Of a DNA stretch of 64,000 bases, positions 19,975-27,896 are shown piece by piece (position 1 is the first letter of the stretch; each line of letters opens with the position of its first letter). The notes under the pieces were generated by a model, which searched no databases, was not told the DNA's origin, and was given only the letters and a program-made list of their open reading frames with translations. A program made the position numbers and the translations under genes. Source of the DNA: Litorivita sp050633545 (GTDB taxonomy: Bacteria; Pseudomonadota; Alphaproteobacteria; Rhodobacterales; Rhodobacteraceae); the NCBI GenBank assembly GCA_050633545.1, contig JBOEGS010000005.1:62001-126000 (forward strand), in the 5' to 3' direction.

Positions 19975-20514
19975 TCAACCGAAGTTTCGGCTGTAGGTCC
20001 AGGTCGCGACCTTCGCGTTTCGAGCGACCGAAAAGGTTTCGGCATCGCCCAGATATTCAAACCCGCAGTTGGTCAACACGCGGGCCGATGCGGCATTATC
20101 CTGAAACACCGCCGCAAAACAGGTGCGGCATTTCAAAGGGTTGGCGGCCAACAGCGCGGTGACCGCACGACTGGCAACGCCGGTATTCCAAAACGCGGGC
20201 GCGACCCAATATCCGATCTCGCATTGATCCTTGTCGACCCGTTCGAGCGAAATCAAACCTTTAAGCTCGGCCCCGCCGGATTTCGTCGCATCCATGACCC
20301 AAACATCCTCGCTCCGGTTGGGCGACAAACTACGGGCGATAAAGGCCTCGGTCGATCCGGGCGGCAACGGGTGCGGCACCCGCGTAGTGTTCATTGCAAC
20401 CCGTTCGTCAGATGCGTGAAGCTCGACCAATCCCTTATCCGACAAACGCAACGGACGCAGAACGCAACGCTCCGCCTCGATCACGGGTTGATCGGTAATA
20501 TTCGATATCATCAT
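19975..20514 (-). CDS. GNAT N-acetyltransferase (RimJ/RimL-like)
   Basis: A 179-residue acetyltransferase of the Acetyltransf_3 type, similar to ribosomal-protein N-acetyltransferases. It opens with ERCVLRPLRLSD and has EIGYWVAPAFWNTGVASRAV, the strand-helix cofactor element, followed by NAASARVLTNCGFEYLG, the usual GNAT C-terminal motif. The substrate cannot be told from sequence; its place between rpmA and obgE is typical of this genome neighbourhood in Rhodobacterales. GGAGGAGAAG precedes the start. Confidence 0.85.
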   Translation of the reverse strand: MMISNITDQPVIEAERCVLRPLRLSDKGLVELHASDERVAMNTTRVPHPLPPGSTEAFIARSLSPNRSEDVWVMDATKSGGAELKGLISLERVDKDQCEIGYWVAPAFWNTGVASRAVTALLAANPLKCRTCFAAVFQDNAASARVLTNCGFEYLGDAETFSVARNAKVATWTYSRNFG

Positions 20515-20587
20515 GCGCTCTTCTCCTCCAAGAGTTCACGCCCCCTATTTTGCGGCCAACACATCCCAAATAGGACCGCCGCTAGAA

Positions 20588-20623
20588 CAAAGAAAGGGGA
20601 CCGGCGATTTTGCCGATCCCCTT
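20588..20623 (-). terminator. Intrinsic terminator after rplU-rpmA
   Basis: Minus-strand hairpin with arms AAGGGGATCGGC and GCCGGTCCCCTT (one G-U pair), six-base loop, then a T-rich tract. It lies 24 bp beyond the rpmA stop codon. Confidence 0.8.
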
Positions 20624-20646
20624 AAACTATAAACGTTTAGGTCGGC

Positions 20647-20916
20647 TTATTCAGCGGCCTCCGCCACTGGCAGAACCGAAATAAACGTGCGGCCTTTGAG
20701 ACCGGTGTGGAACTTCACAGCGCCTTCGACAGTTGCAAAGATCGTGTGATCCTTGCCCATGCCAACGCCCGCGCCCGGCCAAAACTTGGTGCCGCGCTGA
20801 CGTGCGAGGATGTTGCCCGGAATGACGGCTTCGCCACCGTATTTTTTGATACCAAGGCGGCGACCGGCAGAGTCGCGACCGTTACGGGAGGAACCGCCTG
20901 CTTTTTTGTGTGCCAT
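20647..20916 (-). CDS. rpmA: 50S ribosomal protein L27
   Basis: L27 sits near the peptidyl-transferase centre of the 50S subunit. The 89-residue sequence is canonical (MAHKKAGGSSRNGRDSAGRR, then GNILARQRGTKFWPG, a one-letter variation of the family motif, and GMGKDHTIFA). The N-terminus has no cleavable Firmicutes-type extension. It follows rplU with a 6-bp gap and ends at a hairpin terminator. Confidence 0.98.
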   Translation of the reverse strand: MAHKKAGGSSRNGRDSAGRRLGIKKYGGEAVIPGNILARQRGTKFWPGAGVGMGKDHTIFATVEGAVKFHTGLKGRTFISVLPVAEAAE

Positions 20917-20922
20917 GGGGTG

Positions 20923-21603
20923 TTACTCCTGTTCTGCGGCGAGTGTTTTCGCCTGTTCGATCCAGCCTTCGCGCTCGATACGGCCTTTGAACGAGAGCTT
21001 CTCGTCCATCGCGGCAACATCGTCTGCGTTCCATGCGGCGATTTGAGCAAAGGTGGTCACGCCAGCTTCGAGCAATTTCTTCTCGAGAGCGGGGCCAACA
21101 CCGGAGAGCTTTTTCAAGTCGTCCGAACCGGCTGCGGCGGCTGCGGCTTTCGGCGCGGCTTTGGCGGCAGGTTTCTTTGCAGCGGCTTTTTTCGGTGCGG
21201 CGGCTTTGGGCGCGGCGTCCACAGCGGCCAAAGCCGAAGCAGAAACGGAACCCGCGCCAACGGCGGCTTTGACGCCCGATTTATCCGCGCCCGACGCCAA
21301 AATGTCGGTCACACGGATCAAGGTCAGCTTTTGACGGTGACCCACGGTGCGCTTGGACGAGTGCTTACGGCGGCGTTTGACGAAGTTGATGACCTTGTCA
21401 CCTTTGATCTGGTCGATCACTTCGGCCTGAACGCCTGCGCCCGCGATGAGCGGCGCGCCAACAACGGTTTTGTCACCGCCGAGCATCAGAATGTCGTTGA
21501 ATTGGATGGTTTCGCCAGCTGCAGCAGCAAGTTTCTCGACGCGGAGCGTGTCGCCCGCTTGAACTTTATACTGCTTGCCGCCAGTCTTGAGGACCGCAAA
21601 CAT
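20923..21603 (-). CDS. rplU: 50S ribosomal protein L21 with C-terminal helix-hairpin-helix extension
   Basis: Residues 1-102 are a normal L21 (MFAVLKTGGKQYKVQAGD to HRQKLTLIRVTDI) that binds 23S rRNA. A long Ala/Lys-rich linker (repeats of AAPKKAAAKKPAAK type) follows, and then a folded C-terminal domain of about 65 residues. That domain has a helix-hairpin-helix motif, LKKLSGVGPALEKKLLEAGVTTFAQIAAW, typical of nonspecific DNA/RNA-binding HhH modules. The total is 226 residues against about 103 in E. coli. Extensions of this kind occur in Rhodobacterales L21; their function is not known to me. The start is the ATG at 21603 with AAGGAAAG upstream; about 245 bp of upstream region probably holds the operon promoter. 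Confidence 0.95.
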   Translation of the reverse strand: MFAVLKTGGKQYKVQAGDTLRVEKLAAAAGETIQFNDILMLGGDKTVVGAPLIAGAGVQAEVIDQIKGDKVINFVKRRRKHSSKRTVGHRQKLTLIRVTDILASGADKSGVKAAVGAGSVSASALAAVDAAPKAAAPKKAAAKKPAAKAAPKAAAAAAGSDDLKKLSGVGPALEKKLLEAGVTTFAQIAAWNADDVAAMDEKLSFKGRIEREGWIEQAKTLAAEQE

Positions 21604-21847
21604 GCGTCTTTCCTTTTCATTGTCGCGTTCTGTGGCCCCGTCCGGATCACGATCCATCTGGCGTTGTGGCATCTGCCGCCGCGAACAGCGCGCCTCCATT
21701 GAGGCGTCATGTCAATATCACCCGAAACAAGGATCACCCTTGCCGAGATGGCGGCTTATCCCCGCATCACGCCCGCAAGTCAAGGGGGTTTTGGCACGGC
21801 CTAGGGATTGTTTTCAGTCTTGATTATGCCCAGCGAAGACGGCGCGC

Positions 21848-22747
21848 TCAAAGCTCCTGCCCCGCCTCCAGTCCGGCCATTTCACCGGCAAGCACCTCAA
21901 AGCGCTGCGCCATGATCTCGTATTGCACCGCGTTCATCAAATCATAGACGGTTTTCATCCGCTCATCCTCCAAGGCCTCGGTATAGGTGAGCACCTCGGC
22001 ATCGGTGAAATCGCGGTAGACATAGGCGGTGTTGATCAGCGAATTCATCTGCATATCGCGGCGCATCTGGCCTTCGTCGGCCTTGAGCGCGGCGCGCAGG
22101 TCCGGCTCGTCCATGGTCATGTCGATCACCCCCGCCGCTGCCGCTGCCATCAAGAACCGCACTTGGATTTCTTGGACCGCGCGCACGGAGGTATCCGAAC
22201 TGTCGATCGCGGCATTCATCCGTTTGAAATAGGTGATGCGCTCGGATCCGCCTTGCACCAGATCGGCAAAGATTTTCTGCCCCTCCTCATAGGGTTTGCC
22301 GCTGTCGTCGAGATGCGAGGCGTTTTCCGTCTCCACAAGGCGCAGGCCCAAGGGTGAGGCATAGAACCCCGCCGCATGGGCCAAAAGATCATCCTCAAGC
22401 GTCGCCGCGAGGATTTCGATCGCCGTTTCGCGCATCAATTCGGTGTCGAAGACTTTTTGCGCCGTGCTGGTCCAGCTTGACCCGAAAGCGTCCTTTTCCA
22501 AGCCCAGCATCGCAGGCGCGTCGCTGGCCGATAGGGCGATGCTGTCCAGAGCGACGCCAAAACCGGTGACCTCCAAAAAGGCCTCAAGCTTGGCGCGATC
22601 CGCGGCCTGCACAGGCACGGCGCAGAGCAAAGCGCCGAGGCACAGCACAAACATCATAGCAAACGCGCGCCGCACGAATGCCGCGCCGTTGCGGCCCGCT
22701 GTTTGAGCCAGATGCGCGGGGCGGTAAGGATTTGGGCTATGGCTCAT
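21848..22747 (-). CDS. DUF2059-domain exported protein
   Basis: A 299-residue protein with a signal peptide: basic N-terminus, then FVRRAFAMMFVLCLGALLCAVPVQA with probable cleavage before ADRAKLE. The mature part is all-helical and contains two copies of a DUF2059-like unit: one near residues 110-180 (ILAATLEDDLLAHAAGFYASPLG) and a second near 235-290 (DFTDAEVLTYTEALEDE). The function is unknown; the domain is common in exported proteins of Proteobacteria. It stands alone on the minus strand upstream of tRNA-Ser, with no obvious operon partners. Confidence 0.82.
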   Translation of the reverse strand: MSHSPNPYRPAHLAQTAGRNGAAFVRRAFAMMFVLCLGALLCAVPVQAADRAKLEAFLEVTGFGVALDSIALSASDAPAMLGLEKDAFGSSWTSTAQKVFDTELMRETAIEILAATLEDDLLAHAAGFYASPLGLRLVETENASHLDDSGKPYEEGQKIFADLVQGGSERITYFKRMNAAIDSSDTSVRAVQEIQVRFLMAAAAAGVIDMTMDEPDLRAALKADEGQMRRDMQMNSLINTAYVYRDFTDAEVLTYTEALEDERMKTVYDLMNAVQYEIMAQRFEVLAGEMAGLEAGQEL

Positions 22748-22957
22748 GTAACGTTCATTCCTGTATTGTCGCCGTCGCGCGGCCTAACGGCGCAAAACGC
22801 CGGTCCCGCATGTATAACGAAAGCCTATCGCAAATCGGCTCACAGGCAACGAAAATTGCCGTGAAGAGCAAATGCGGCAAGCAGATGCAAAATTGATTGC
22901 AAAACGCTCTTGCCATGGATTGCGACAGCCTTTAAACGGCCCAGCGTAGACCCCCGC

Positions 22958-23047
22958 GGAGAGGTGCCGGAGTGGTCGAACGGGACGGTTTCGAAAACCG
23001 TTGAGCCTGCAAGGGTTCCCAGGGTTCGAATCCCTGTCTCTCCGCCA
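22958..23047 (+). tRNA. tRNA-Ser (anticodon CGA)
   Basis: The full cloverleaf can be drawn. The acceptor stem is GGAGAGG with TCTCTCC (one G-T pair) and discriminator G, and CCA is encoded. The anticodon stem ACGGT/ACCGT encloses loop TTCGAAA, giving anticodon CGA. A long variable arm (class II) and a T-arm with GGTTCGAATCC complete it. It reads UCG serine codons. No integrase or flanking repeat is seen nearby, so there is no sign that it serves as an attachment site. Confidence 0.95.
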
Positions 23048-23154
23048 CTACCCCCAATTTTCATTGTTTTTCGTGGCTTGTGACCCTTTCGGGGAGTCGC
23101 ATATTTTGCTTTGGGCATTTGGTTTTATGCCCTTGGGATCCGGCGGTTCTTGAA

Positions 23155-23186
23155 ACACAAAGGGCGCGAGGTTTCCCCCGCGCCCC
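23155..23186 (-). terminator. Probable terminator of the VPLPA-CTERM gene
   Basis: Minus-strand hairpin with arms GGGCGCG and CGCGCCC around about a 10-base loop, followed by TTTGTGTTTC. It lies 26 bp past the stop of the gene at 23212. The T run is interrupted, so confidence is moderate. Confidence 0.55.
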
Positions 23187-23211
23187 TCGACGTGCTCATT
23201 GAACGTTTGGT

Positions 23212-24420
23212 TTAGCTGCGGGCCTTGCGGCGCCGCGCCATCGCAAAGGCAGCCAGTCCGCCGAGCAACAAGGGCGCCCCTGCGGGGAGAGGCACGGGCG
23301 CAGGCATCACCGTGGTGCGCAGGGTAAAGGACGTCGCCCCGCCCATATCACCCAAGGCAATGCCGTAGTTCAGGTTAAGATTGGCCAGATCCTCGATCGC
23401 GCCGACATCCAAGGCCGACGGGTCAAGCCCCAAGGCCAGATAGAGCGCGCCCAGATCGAGACCGCTGACATAGCTGTCCAAGGTCGAGGCGGGCGTGCAG
23501 AAGCTCGGATCGACGAGGTCACAAAATCCGACGGCCTCGCGGCGCAATTCCCACAGGCCGGGTTCATATTCCCACGCCATGAGCAGCGCATCGGTGCTGT
23601 CATCATCGTCGAAATCCCAAAACAGGCCCGTCGGCGTGTCTGATTGGGTCATCCAATCGCCAAAGAGCGACGCATAGGGACCATAGATTTCAGCGCTGCT
23701 CAGGCTGGTCGCGCTTTGCTCAAGCTCAAATCCGGTGCGTTCAGACGAAAAAAATCCGTCGATCAGGAAATTGGGGTTGGTCGAGGCATCGCCAAAAAGG
23801 CCAAAGGGGTTTTGCGAGCTGGACGAGCCGCTGCCCGTCGGGCGGGCGGCGAAATCGGTGGAGAAACTGATCCCGTCGGTGGCATCTGCCGCGACAAAAT
23901 CGTCACCCACCCCAAAGCCGAGCTCGATCGTAAAGCCCGACAAGGCCTGTCCGGTCACGTTGATCAGGCGGCCAAAGACTTGATAGAGCGACTCTTCGGT
24001 GCTGTCATCGACATCAAACACCAAATCCACAGGGCCGAGGCCGGTGATCTGCTCTTTGAAGCGTTTGCCCGACTGGAACTCGCTGGTGCACACGGCGCTC
24101 GGGTTCGAGGTCATGATGCAGCCATCGATATCGGCGCCGTCCGGCCCGCTTTGCGTGTAGGTTTCCGGCTCGATCTGAATACCGGGAGAGATCGCCTCTG
24201 GCGGAGCAAATGTAATCTGGCCGCTGCTGGTGGATGTCGGGTCACTGGGATCGCCGTCATAGACCACGCTCGCTCCGACCTCGCCCTCTGCGGGCGTCGG
24301 GGCGACGGCGACATTGTCGGTGTTCCATCCGGTAATCGTCGCCGCGCTGGCAGCGCTCGGCAGAACGGACATAAGCCCAAGGCAAATCGGCAGCGCGCTG
24401 GTGCTTAGCAAGTTTCTCAT
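23212..24420 (-). CDS. VPLPA-CTERM surface protein (choice-of-anchor type)
   Basis: A 402-residue exported protein. The signal peptide is MRNLLSTSALPICLGLMSVLPSAASA, cleaved before ATITGW. The C-terminus carries a PEP-CTERM-like sorting signal of the VPLPA class: PVPLPAGAPLLLGG, a hydrophobic helix, then RRRKAR. Such tails are processed by exosortase-type transpeptidases and mark envelope or exopolysaccharide-associated proteins. The body is acidic, rich in Asp, Ser and Thr, with three conserved-looking cysteine pairs (around DGCIMTSNPSAVC and GFCDLVDPSFC), resembling 'choice-of-anchor' proteins. No exosortase gene is in the window. The start is the ATG at 24420 with AAGGAG upstream. Confidence 0.82.
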   Translation of the reverse strand: MRNLLSTSALPICLGLMSVLPSAASAATITGWNTDNVAVAPTPAEGEVGASVVYDGDPSDPTSTSSGQITFAPPEAISPGIQIEPETYTQSGPDGADIDGCIMTSNPSAVCTSEFQSGKRFKEQITGLGPVDLVFDVDDSTEESLYQVFGRLINVTGQALSGFTIELGFGVGDDFVAADATDGISFSTDFAARPTGSGSSSSQNPFGLFGDASTNPNFLIDGFFSSERTGFELEQSATSLSSAEIYGPYASLFGDWMTQSDTPTGLFWDFDDDDSTDALLMAWEYEPGLWELRREAVGFCDLVDPSFCTPASTLDSYVSGLDLGALYLALGLDPSALDVGAIEDLANLNLNYGIALGDMGGATSFTLRTTVMPAPVPLPAGAPLLLGGLAAFAMARRRKARS

Positions 24421-24683
24421 AGTAAACTCCTTTGATGCTTCAAAAAATTTCGTTATCTCGGAGTGCGTTTTCGCCACTTCCCCCATGGCACCCGTCCCTA
24501 TGGACCGAGCACCAACAAATATAAGGTAAATGGAATGTGAATTGACGCAATATGTATTTCACACACACCTTCCACTAACCGGAGGCTTTGTGAAAAATCT
24601 GGAGCGATAGCCCGCCAAGAATATGATTCTTATGAGATTTTATAAATTGACGCCTGAGACATCAGGTCGCGGCCACACAACGC

Positions 24684-25949
24684 CTAAGGCGCCGGCGCGC
24701 GCAGGTTTCGCGCACAAACCATGCTCGCGAAAAGCATGATACTCGCCACAAACAGGCACAAGGACACGCCGCCCAACTGATAGCTCAGGCCTGACAAAAG
24801 CGTGCCGATCAAGCGACCGGAGGCATTGGCCATATAGTAAAACCCGACGTCGAGGCTGACCCGCCCGTGGCTGGTGGCCGCGAGGATCAGGTAGCTGTGC
24901 AGCGCGGAGTTGACCGCGAAGACCGCACCGAAGACCAAAAGCCCGATAATCAAGGCGGCCGTCAACCACGGGGTCGGCGCACCCGCGGCCCAAACCAATG
25001 CACCAAGCGCCAAGGGGATCATGGCCAAGCCCCCTGCCCATGCGGCCGCCGCATGGCGCAGCGCCTCATCTTCGCGCGTGGCAGCGCCCAAAATCTTGGG
25101 CGCAAATCCCTGCACCGCGCCGTATAGAATGGTCCATAGCGCCATAAAGCTGCCAATGGTGAAAAACGCCGTGCGGTTGCCAGCCTGCGTTCCGTCGGAC
25201 AGCACAGCGTAAAAATAGATCGGAATGCCGACGACGAACCAGACATCGCGCGCGCCGAACAAAAACACCCGCGCCGCGCTGAGCCAGTTGACCTGTGGGT
25301 TCTTGGAAAACACTTCGGTGAATTTCGCGCCCTTGCGCCCCTGTGGCAAGCCGCGCGGCATGCCGATCACCACGGCGGCAAAGATCACCGCAAGGACCGC
25401 CGCCATGCCAAGCACCGCCGCCGTGAACCCCGCATAGATCAACAGCAGCGCGCCGAGCAAAAAGCCGACGCCTTTGACGGCGTTCTTTGATCCGGTCAGC
25501 AAGGCCACCCAACGAAACAGCCCTCCCGCCCCCGACGGCGCAAGCAGTTTCACCGCGGATTTGCTGCTCATCTTGGCCAGATCTTTTGCCACGCCCGACA
25601 GGCCCTGCACGCACATCACATAGATCACCGAGGCCGAAAGCGCCCATTCGGGATCGAGCCGCGCCAGCGCCAGCAAAGCGCAAATTTGCAAAGCCAAGCC
25701 TGCAAAGAGCGTCGACGTCAGGCCAAAGCGCGCCGCGATCCACCCCGCCGAGAGGTTGGTCACCACCCCTGCGATCTCATATAAAACAAAGAGATAGGCC
25801 AGTTGCACGGGCGTAAACCCGATATGATGAAAGTGCAAAAGCACCAACATCCGCAGCGCGCCATCCGTCAGCATAAACGCCCAATAGGAAGCCGTCACCG
25901 CGATATAGGCGCCGATCCCTTGGGCAGGCTTTGCCGGCGCCGTGCTCAC
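24684..25949 (-). CDS. arsJ: ArsJ, organoarsenical (1-arseno-3-phosphoglycerate) efflux permease
   Basis: ArsJ is an MFS permease that exports 1-arseno-3-phosphoglycerate, the unstable product that GAPDH makes from arsenate; the exported compound decays to arsenate outside the cell. The 421 residues contain about 11-12 hydrophobic segments and family-typical stretches (GIGAYIAVTASYWAFMLTDG at the N-terminus, LSGVAKDLAKMSSKSAVK, VFLFGARDVWFVVGIPIY, FYYMANASGRLIGTLLSG). Its start codon overlaps the stop of the adjacent GAPDH gene by 4 bp, the diagnostic two-gene arrangement. Identification from family memory plus context is firm. No arsR, arsC or arsB is seen nearby. Confidence 0.93.
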   Translation of the reverse strand: MSTAPAKPAQGIGAYIAVTASYWAFMLTDGALRMLVLLHFHHIGFTPVQLAYLFVLYEIAGVVTNLSAGWIAARFGLTSTLFAGLALQICALLALARLDPEWALSASVIYVMCVQGLSGVAKDLAKMSSKSAVKLLAPSGAGGLFRWVALLTGSKNAVKGVGFLLGALLLIYAGFTAAVLGMAAVLAVIFAAVVIGMPRGLPQGRKGAKFTEVFSKNPQVNWLSAARVFLFGARDVWFVVGIPIYFYAVLSDGTQAGNRTAFFTIGSFMALWTILYGAVQGFAPKILGAATREDEALRHAAAAWAGGLAMIPLALGALVWAAGAPTPWLTAALIIGLLVFGAVFAVNSALHSYLILAATSHGRVSLDVGFYYMANASGRLIGTLLSGLSYQLGGVSLCLFVASIMLFASMVCARNLRAPAP

Positions 25950-26947
25950 AGCGACGCGCCCACCATCAAGGCGACATCAACGAGCCGCTGCGCATAGCCC
26001 CATTCATTGTCATACCAGGCATAGGTTTTGACCTGTGTGCCGTTCACCACCATCGTCGAGGGCGCATCAATGATCGAAGAGCGCGGATCGTTGGTGTAAT
26101 CGCAAGAGACCAAGGGACGGGTCTCATAGCCCAAGATCCCTTTGAGCGGCCCCGCCTCGGACGCAGCTTTGAACAGGGCGTTGACCTCCTCGGCGCTGGT
26201 CTCGCGTGCCATCTCGAAGACGCAATCGGTCAGCGAGGCATTGAGCAGCGGCACGCGCACCGCATGGCCGTTCAACCGCCCTTTGAGGTCGGGGAAGATT
26301 TGCGTGATCGCCGTGGCGGAACCGGTGGTCGTGGGGATCAGATTGGTCAAAGCCGAGCGCGCGCGGCGCAGGTCTTTGGCGGGGCGATCCACGATGGTTT
26401 GGGTATTGGTCACGTCATGGATCGTGGTGATCGATCCGTGACGGATACCGATGCTCTCGTGCAAGACCTTGACCACCGGCGCGAGGCAATTGGTGGTGCA
26501 GCTCGCCGCCGTGATAATTTGGTGCAACTTCGGGTCATAAGCCTCTGTATTCACGCCATAAACGATATTCGCGGTCGGCCCGTCCTTGACCGGAGCCGAG
26601 ACCACGACCTTTTGTACGCCAGCGGCAAAATAGGGCGCGAGCTTGGCTTCGGTCTTGAAGGCGCCGGTGCAATCGATGACCACATCCACCCCCTTGAGGG
26701 GCAATGCGGTAAGATCGCGCGTGCCATGCACGGGGATACGGGTGCCGTCGATGGTGATGCTTGTCTCGTCATGGGAAAACGCGGCGGGCCAGCGGCCATG
26801 GACGCTGTCAAACTCCAGCAGATGCGCATGCATCATCGCATCGCCCACCGCGTCGTTGATCCATGCCACTTTTGCACCGCTCTCGAGCAGCGGGCGCAGC
26901 GCAAGCTTGCCGATCCGGCCAAGCCCGTTGATTGCATATGTCGTCAT
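25946..26947 (-). CDS. gap: ArsJ-associated glyceraldehyde-3-phosphate dehydrogenase
   Basis: A 333-residue GAPDH that, paired with ArsJ, uses arsenate in place of phosphate to make 1-arseno-3-phosphoglycerate for export. The NAD-binding start (AINGLGRIGKL), catalytic C150 in TAASCTTNC and H177 in TTIHDVTNTQ are visible, as is the C-terminal WYDNEWGYAQR. The divergence from housekeeping Gap (TIHDVTNTQTI instead of the usual VHAYTxDQ) fits the ArsJ-partner subfamily. The start is the ATG at 26947, supported by GGGGAATGAG just upstream; a GTG 12 bases earlier is in frame but lacks a site. It is the first gene of the two-gene operon. Confidence 0.92.
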   Translation of the reverse strand: MTTYAINGLGRIGKLALRPLLESGAKVAWINDAVGDAMMHAHLLEFDSVHGRWPAAFSHDETSITIDGTRIPVHGTRDLTALPLKGVDVVIDCTGAFKTEAKLAPYFAAGVQKVVVSAPVKDGPTANIVYGVNTEAYDPKLHQIITAASCTTNCLAPVVKVLHESIGIRHGSITTIHDVTNTQTIVDRPAKDLRRARSALTNLIPTTTGSATAITQIFPDLKGRLNGHAVRVPLLNASLTDCVFEMARETSAEEVNALFKAASEAGPLKGILGYETRPLVSCDYTNDPRSSIIDAPSTMVVNGTQVKTYAWYDNEWGYAQRLVDVALMVGASL

Positions 26948-27113
26948 CTCATTCCCCACATATCTTTGCCTGACTCGATCCGGTCACGGGCAGCCTCGAG
27001 GTATGAAATATTAGAAACCCGCGCAGCGAGCGAGAGAAAATGAGGGCTGTTGCAAAAACTTCACAAAAGAGCGCGAGCCGGCAATCGTGCCCTGCCCCCT
27101 TTTCCAACCGCCC

Positions 27114-27848
27114 CTATTTAAACTTGAAGTCCGGCAATTTTTGGAAGGCATTGCGCAAGGCCACGCCCCACCCATGGGAAATCTCGTGGAAATAGGCGTC
27201 ATCTGGCTCGACGCGCAATTCGTGATGAGGCGCAAATCCGCCCTCGGCGTAGGTTTTCACATCGAGCGGCAGCGAGACCGAAAGGTTGGCTTTGATCGTG
27301 CTGTCGAAGGAAACGAGCAAAAGCTTCACCGCTTCCTCGAAGCCCATCGTGCGATCATAAGCGCGTAGCAAAATCGGACGGCCGTATTTGGTCTCGCCGA
27401 TCTGGAAGAAGGGCGTGTCTTCGCTGGCCTCGATGAAATTCCCCTCGGGATAGACCATAAAGAGGCAAGGCTTGCCGCCTTTGATCTGCCCGCCAAGGAT
27501 CACGGTGGCATTAAAGGCCGCATCGGCGCGCTGGCCGCTATCGGCATGGCGCGAAATCACCTCGCGCAAGGTTTCTCCCACCAGCCGCGCAACCTGAAAC
27601 ATCGTCGGGGCGGTCAAAATATCGGGGTCGCGTTCACTATGCTCAAAGCGGCGCTCTTCGAGCAGGCTGATCAATGCCTGCGTCGTGGCCAGATTGCCCG
27701 CCGTCATCAAGGTGATGTCGCGCTCGCCTTCGACATTGAAGGAAAACATTTTCCGGAAGGTCGAAATATTATCGACGCCGGAGTTTGTGCGTGTATCGGA
27801 CATGAACACGAGGCCCTTATCCAACATCAGTCCTACGCAATAGGTCAT
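27114..27848 (-). CDS. Anbu (bacterial proteasome homologue) peptidase
   Basis: A 244-residue N-terminal-nucleophile protein of the Anbu/BPH family, an ancestral proteasome relative that assembles into open helical or ring-like oligomers. The proposed nucleophile is T2, exposed after Met removal (MTYCVGLMLDKG), with D18 in SDTRTNSG and K33 in FRKMFSF completing the proteasome-type active site. There is no propeptide. It is the last gene of a four-gene minus-strand operon (ATP-grasp, alpha-E, transglutaminase-like, Anbu), 48 bp after the transglutaminase-like gene. Substrates are not known. Confidence 0.92.
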   Translation of the reverse strand: MTYCVGLMLDKGLVFMSDTRTNSGVDNISTFRKMFSFNVEGERDITLMTAGNLATTQALISLLEERRFEHSERDPDILTAPTMFQVARLVGETLREVISRHADSGQRADAAFNATVILGGQIKGGKPCLFMVYPEGNFIEASEDTPFFQIGETKYGRPILLRAYDRTMGFEEAVKLLLVSFDSTIKANLSVSLPLDVKTYAEGGFAPHHELRVEPDDAYFHEISHGWGVALRNAFQKLPDFKFK

Positions 27849-27896
27849 GGCTTGTCTGTCCTTGGGCGCGCCGCGCGCCAGCGATGTATTTACGCT

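Noticed and set aside
22958..23047. tRNA-Ser as an integration site for a genomic island
   Set aside because: No integrase gene and no repeat of the tRNA 3' end were seen in the following DNA.
24617..24631. Palindrome AAGAAT-ATG-ATTCTT between arsJ and the VPLPA-CTERM gene
   Set aside because: Short, AT-rich and about 200 bp from the nearest start codon; likely chance in an AT-rich gap. No CRP- or Fur-like consensus could be supported.
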